Shown piece after piece: positions 6,424 through 7,949 of a stretch of 7,949 bases of DNA. The notes below the pieces were generated by a model. The model saw only the letters and a list, made by a program, of their open reading frames with translations. It made no database searches and was not told the origin of the DNA. Each line of letters starts with the position of its first letter. Position 1 is the first letter of the stretch. The stretch is from the NCBI GenBank assembly GCA_012521455.1, contig JAAYMJ010000191.1, forward strand, positions 1 to 7,949, written 5' to 3'. A program made the position numbers and the translations under genes. This stretch comes from Clostridiaceae bacterium (GTDB lineage Bacteria; Bacillota; Clostridia; UMGS1883; JAAYMJ01).

Positions 6424-6452
6424 ATTATATTAGTATTTAAAAAATCTGTCAA
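6424..6452 (-). promoter_or_regulatory. strong sigma-A promoter for the leucine leader and leuA
   Basis: On the minus strand a perfect TTGACA (6447-6452), a 17-bp spacer and a perfect TATAAT (6424-6429) place the transcript start near 6417, about 20 bases before the leader peptide. A full-consensus promoter fits a unit whose control lies mainly after initiation. Confidence 0.93.
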
Positions 6453-6478
6453 TTATTTTCAGATTAATTTGCAAATAA

Positions 6479-6506
6479 TGATGTAATAATATTTGATGTA
6501 ATAATA
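6479..6506. repeat. tandem 13-bp direct repeat between leuA promoter and VOC gene
   Basis: TGATGTAATAATA occurs twice (6479-6491 and 6494-6506), two bases apart, so the copies are 15 bases start to start. It lies between the divergent leuA promoter and the VOC gene. It could be a paired protein-binding site or a small duplication in AT-rich DNA. I could not assign a good promoter to the VOC gene around it. Confidence 0.6.
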
Positions 6507-6547
6507 AAATATGTGAAAAAATATAAAAATATGAAAGAGTGATTAAA

Positions 6548-6958
6548 ATGCGCACAACACCGTATCTGCAATTTAACGGAAACTGCAATGAGGCAATACA
6601 CTTTTATTCAGAGGTTTTCAAATCCTCCCCCCAGGTTTTAACTTTTAAAGAAGCAAACCAGGGCGAGGAGTCATATCTTCCTCCCATGTTTGACAATCTG
6701 GTTATGTACGGCGAACTTGATGTTTTTGGGGAAAAAGTGGTGTTTGGCGATGTTTTCCCCGGCTCAGAGTACGTGGTTGGAAACAACATATTTTTTACCA
6801 TAACCCACGAAGATGTTAACACCTTAAAGCATGTTTACGAAAAACTTTCTGAAAACGGGCATGTTAAAGTGCAGCTTCAAAAAACCGACTGGAACGAATG
6901 TTTTGGTTTGGTAACAGATAAATACGGGATTACATGGCAGATTTTGTGCGAACAATAA
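6548..6958 (+). CDS. VOC-superfamily (PhnB/glyoxalase-like) protein
   Basis: This 136-residue protein matches the PhnB-like branch of the vicinal-oxygen-chelate superfamily, often annotated '3-demethylubiquinone-9 3-methyltransferase domain'. Family marks are the N-terminal TPYLQFNGNCNEAIHFYSEVF (4-24), GELDVFGEKVVFGD (55-68) and the C-terminal DWNECFGLVTDKYGITWQI (114-132). The fold is usually two beta-alpha-beta-beta-beta modules. Its substrate is unknown, and most bacterial members have no proven activity; the annotated methyltransferase role is unlikely to apply. I prefer the ATG at 6548 over an in-frame GTG at 6539: AAAGAG (6534-6539) is eight bases before the ATG but overlaps the GTG, and family proteins begin close to the TPYL block. 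It stands alone, divergent from leuA, with its own terminator. Confidence 0.88.
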   Translation: MRTTPYLQFNGNCNEAIHFYSEVFKSSPQVLTFKEANQGEESYLPPMFDNLVMYGELDVFGEKVVFGDVFPGSEYVVGNNIFFTITHEDVNTLKHVYEKLSENGHVKVQLQKTDWNECFGLVTDKYGITWQILCEQ

Positions 6959-6963
6959 ATAAT

Positions 6964-6997
6964 GCCGCAAACAACGCTTGTTTGCGGCCCCTTTTTT
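6964..6997 (+). terminator. intrinsic terminator after the VOC gene
   Basis: GCCGCAAACAA (6964-6974) and TTGTTTGCGGC (6978-6988) form a perfect 11-bp stem with a 3-base loop (or 10 bp with 5), followed by CCC and six Ts (6992-6997). It begins five bases after the VOC stop codon. Confidence 0.93.
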
Positions 6998-7095
6998 ATT
7001 TCTAAAAATTTTTAGTTCATTCCATATTTAATCTTATTTTTAATCCCGTTGTTAACCCCCCTCATTAAGGCTTAAATGCGGTATTTATCTTGCAG

Positions 7096-7115
7096 TATCA
7101 AACAAATATTTGATA
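7096..7115. promoter_or_regulatory. palindrome upstream of azlC promoter (operator candidate)
   Basis: TATCAAA (7096-7102) and TTTGATA (7109-7115) are perfect inverted arms around six bases. The centre is about 65 bases before the predicted azlC transcript start, an activator-like position. Some azl operons are controlled by an Lrp-type regulator (AzlB in B. subtilis), but nothing here identifies the protein. An 8-base direct repeat ATCTTGCA (7087-7094 and 7133-7140) flanks it. Confidence 0.35.
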
Positions 7116-7135
7116 AAATTAAATCTTAAATAATC

Positions 7136-7164
7136 TTGCAAAGAAAAATTTAATCTGTTATAAT
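7136..7164 (+). promoter_or_regulatory. sigma-A promoter for azlCD
   Basis: TTGCAA (7136-7141), a 17-bp spacer and a perfect TATAAT (7159-7164) predict a start near 7171, about 26 bases before the azlC ATG. The rest of the 6998-7196 gap holds a palindrome (7096-7115) and an AT-rich self-complementary CTAAAAATTTTTAG (7002-7015). I see no further gene or leader peptide there. Confidence 0.8.
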
Positions 7165-7196
7165 TTTAACCATCACAGCCTCAAAGGGGTGGGAAC

Positions 7197-7862
7197 ATGC
7201 ACCAAGGAAGGATTAAATCAGCATTTAAAAGCACATTGCCCGTCTTGTTTGGTTATGTGCCTTTAGGCATGGGATTTGGAATTCTTTTGACAGGCGCGGG
7301 GTATCCGTGGTATCTGGCAACCATTATGGCAATTATAATGTATGCGGGCGCCGCGCAGTACATGGCGGTAAAATTCTTTACCCAAAGCCTGCCCTTTTAT
7401 GAAATCGCGCTGGTTACCTTATTTGTTAACTTAAGGCACATGGTGTACGGGCTTTCGCTTTTGGATGATTTAAAAGAAAAAAATATTTTTAATTCATACA
7501 TAATTTTCGGGCTTACGGATGAAACTTATGCTATTTTGCAAAACGAGAAAAAGGAAAATTACTTTTTAATCTCCCTGTTTAACCAAATTTACTGGATAAC
7601 GGGCTGCACACTGGGGGCAATACTGGGCCAGTTTCTGCCCTTTTCGTCAGAAGGCATTGAGTTTGCCCTGACCAGCCTGTTTGTTGTATTGGCGGTGGAT
7701 ATGTACAAAAGCGCAAAATCAAAGCTTCCTTTTAGGATTGCACTTTTTTGCGGAATTTTGGCATATTTTATCTCAAAGGAGAATATGCTTATTTTATCCA
7801 TTGCAATTTCTGCCGTAATACTATTGCTCACAAAAGGAAGATTGGAAAATGAGTCTGCATAA
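7197..7862 (+). CDS. azlC: AzlC family branched-chain amino acid exporter, large subunit
   Basis: AzlC is the large membrane subunit of a two-part exporter that moves branched-chain amino acids (and toxic analogues such as 4-azaleucine) out of the cell with the small subunit AzlD. The 221-residue length is close to the family norm. Family marks are the N-terminal LPVLFGYVPLGMGFGIL (14-30), MYAGAAQYMAVKFF (48-61), VNLRHMVYGLSL (77-88) and GLTDETYAIL (105-114). Several hydrophobic segments span the length, the last being LILSIAISAVILLL before a charged tail. The ATG at 7197 has AAGGGG seven bases upstream. Its end overlaps the start of azlD by 14 bases. The substrate is inferred from the family, not shown here; some AzlC relatives may export other amino acids. 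Confidence 0.9.
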   Translation: MHQGRIKSAFKSTLPVLFGYVPLGMGFGILLTGAGYPWYLATIMAIIMYAGAAQYMAVKFFTQSLPFYEIALVTLFVNLRHMVYGLSLLDDLKEKNIFNSYIIFGLTDETYAILQNEKKENYFLISLFNQIYWITGCTLGAILGQFLPFSSEGIEFALTSLFVVLAVDMYKSAKSKLPFRIALFCGILAYFISKENMLILSIAISAVILLLTKGRLENESA

Positions 7863-7949
7863 AGCTTTAACCGCAGTAATTATAATGAGCGCAACTATCT
7901 ATTTTTTAAGGGCTTTCCCCTTTTTGTTTTTTAAATTTGTCAAGCCACC
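7849..7949 (+). CDS. azlD: AzlD family transporter small subunit (cut by window edge)
   Basis: An ORF starting at ATG 7849 overlaps the last 14 bases of azlC in another frame and stays open for 33 codons to the right edge. Its N-terminus is a hydrophobic segment ending in a TIYFLRAFPFLFF stretch, matching the 'tyl.RalPF' start of AzlD proteins. An AAAGGA site (7833-7838) lies ten bases upstream inside azlC. AzlD proteins are about 100 residues with three or four membrane segments and work with AzlC as one exporter. Only about a third of the gene is visible. Confidence 0.85.
   Translation, partial: MSLHKALTAVIIMSATIYFLRAFPFLFFKFVKP

Noticed and set aside
6539..6547. GTG start for the VOC gene giving three extra residues
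   Set aside because: The GTG overlaps the only plausible ribosome binding site. The ATG at 6548 has proper spacing and fits the family N-terminus.
7002..7015. CTAAAAATTTTTAG palindrome after the VOC terminator
   Set aside because: It is almost all A and T, so a chance palindrome is likely. It has no loop or GC stem, and a good terminator precedes it.

Overview
The window looks like a moderately AT-rich chromosome segment from a motile low-GC Gram-positive bacterium, most likely of class Clostridia (Bacillota). The reasons are strong AGGAGG-type ribosome binding sites, consensus sigma-A promoters, many intrinsic terminators, a DUF327/YaaR protein, a SigD-like flagellar promoter and clostridial-type FlaG/FliD/FliS proteins. 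The genus cannot be named from this sequence.

Positions 1-4423 (minus strand) hold the filament-cap end of a flagellar cluster. A SigD-like promoter (4397-4423) precedes flaG-fliD-fliS, which are tightly packed and end in a strong terminator (1521-1553). A second promoter with a palindrome over its predicted start site (1449-1491) then reads a coiled-coil FlgN/FliT-like putative chaperone, a YaaR-family protein and the N-terminal part of an HD-GYP (cyclic-di-GMP phosphodiesterase type) protein that runs off the left edge.

Positions 4522-6452 (minus strand) hold one amino-acid biosynthesis transcription unit: leuA (2-isopropylmalate synthase) with its own terminator. It has a perfect-consensus promoter (TTGACA, 17 bp, TATAAT) and a leader of about 190 nt. 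The leader encodes an 18-residue peptide with 8 leucines, followed by mutually exclusive antiterminator and terminator hairpins. This is a complete ribosome-mediated leucine attenuator, not previously flagged as a gene because it is so short. It is the most notable feature here.

Positions 6453-7949 (plus strand) hold a small PhnB-like VOC-superfamily protein with its own terminator, then an azlC-azlD pair (branched-chain amino acid exporter; azlD is cut by the right edge) with its own sigma-A promoter and an upstream palindrome. LeuA makes the first committed leucine intermediate and AzlCD-type transporters export branched-chain amino acids, so the right half may be a loose branched-chain amino acid neighbourhood beside the flagellar genes. 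No mobile elements, CRISPR arrays, tRNA or rRNA genes were seen.
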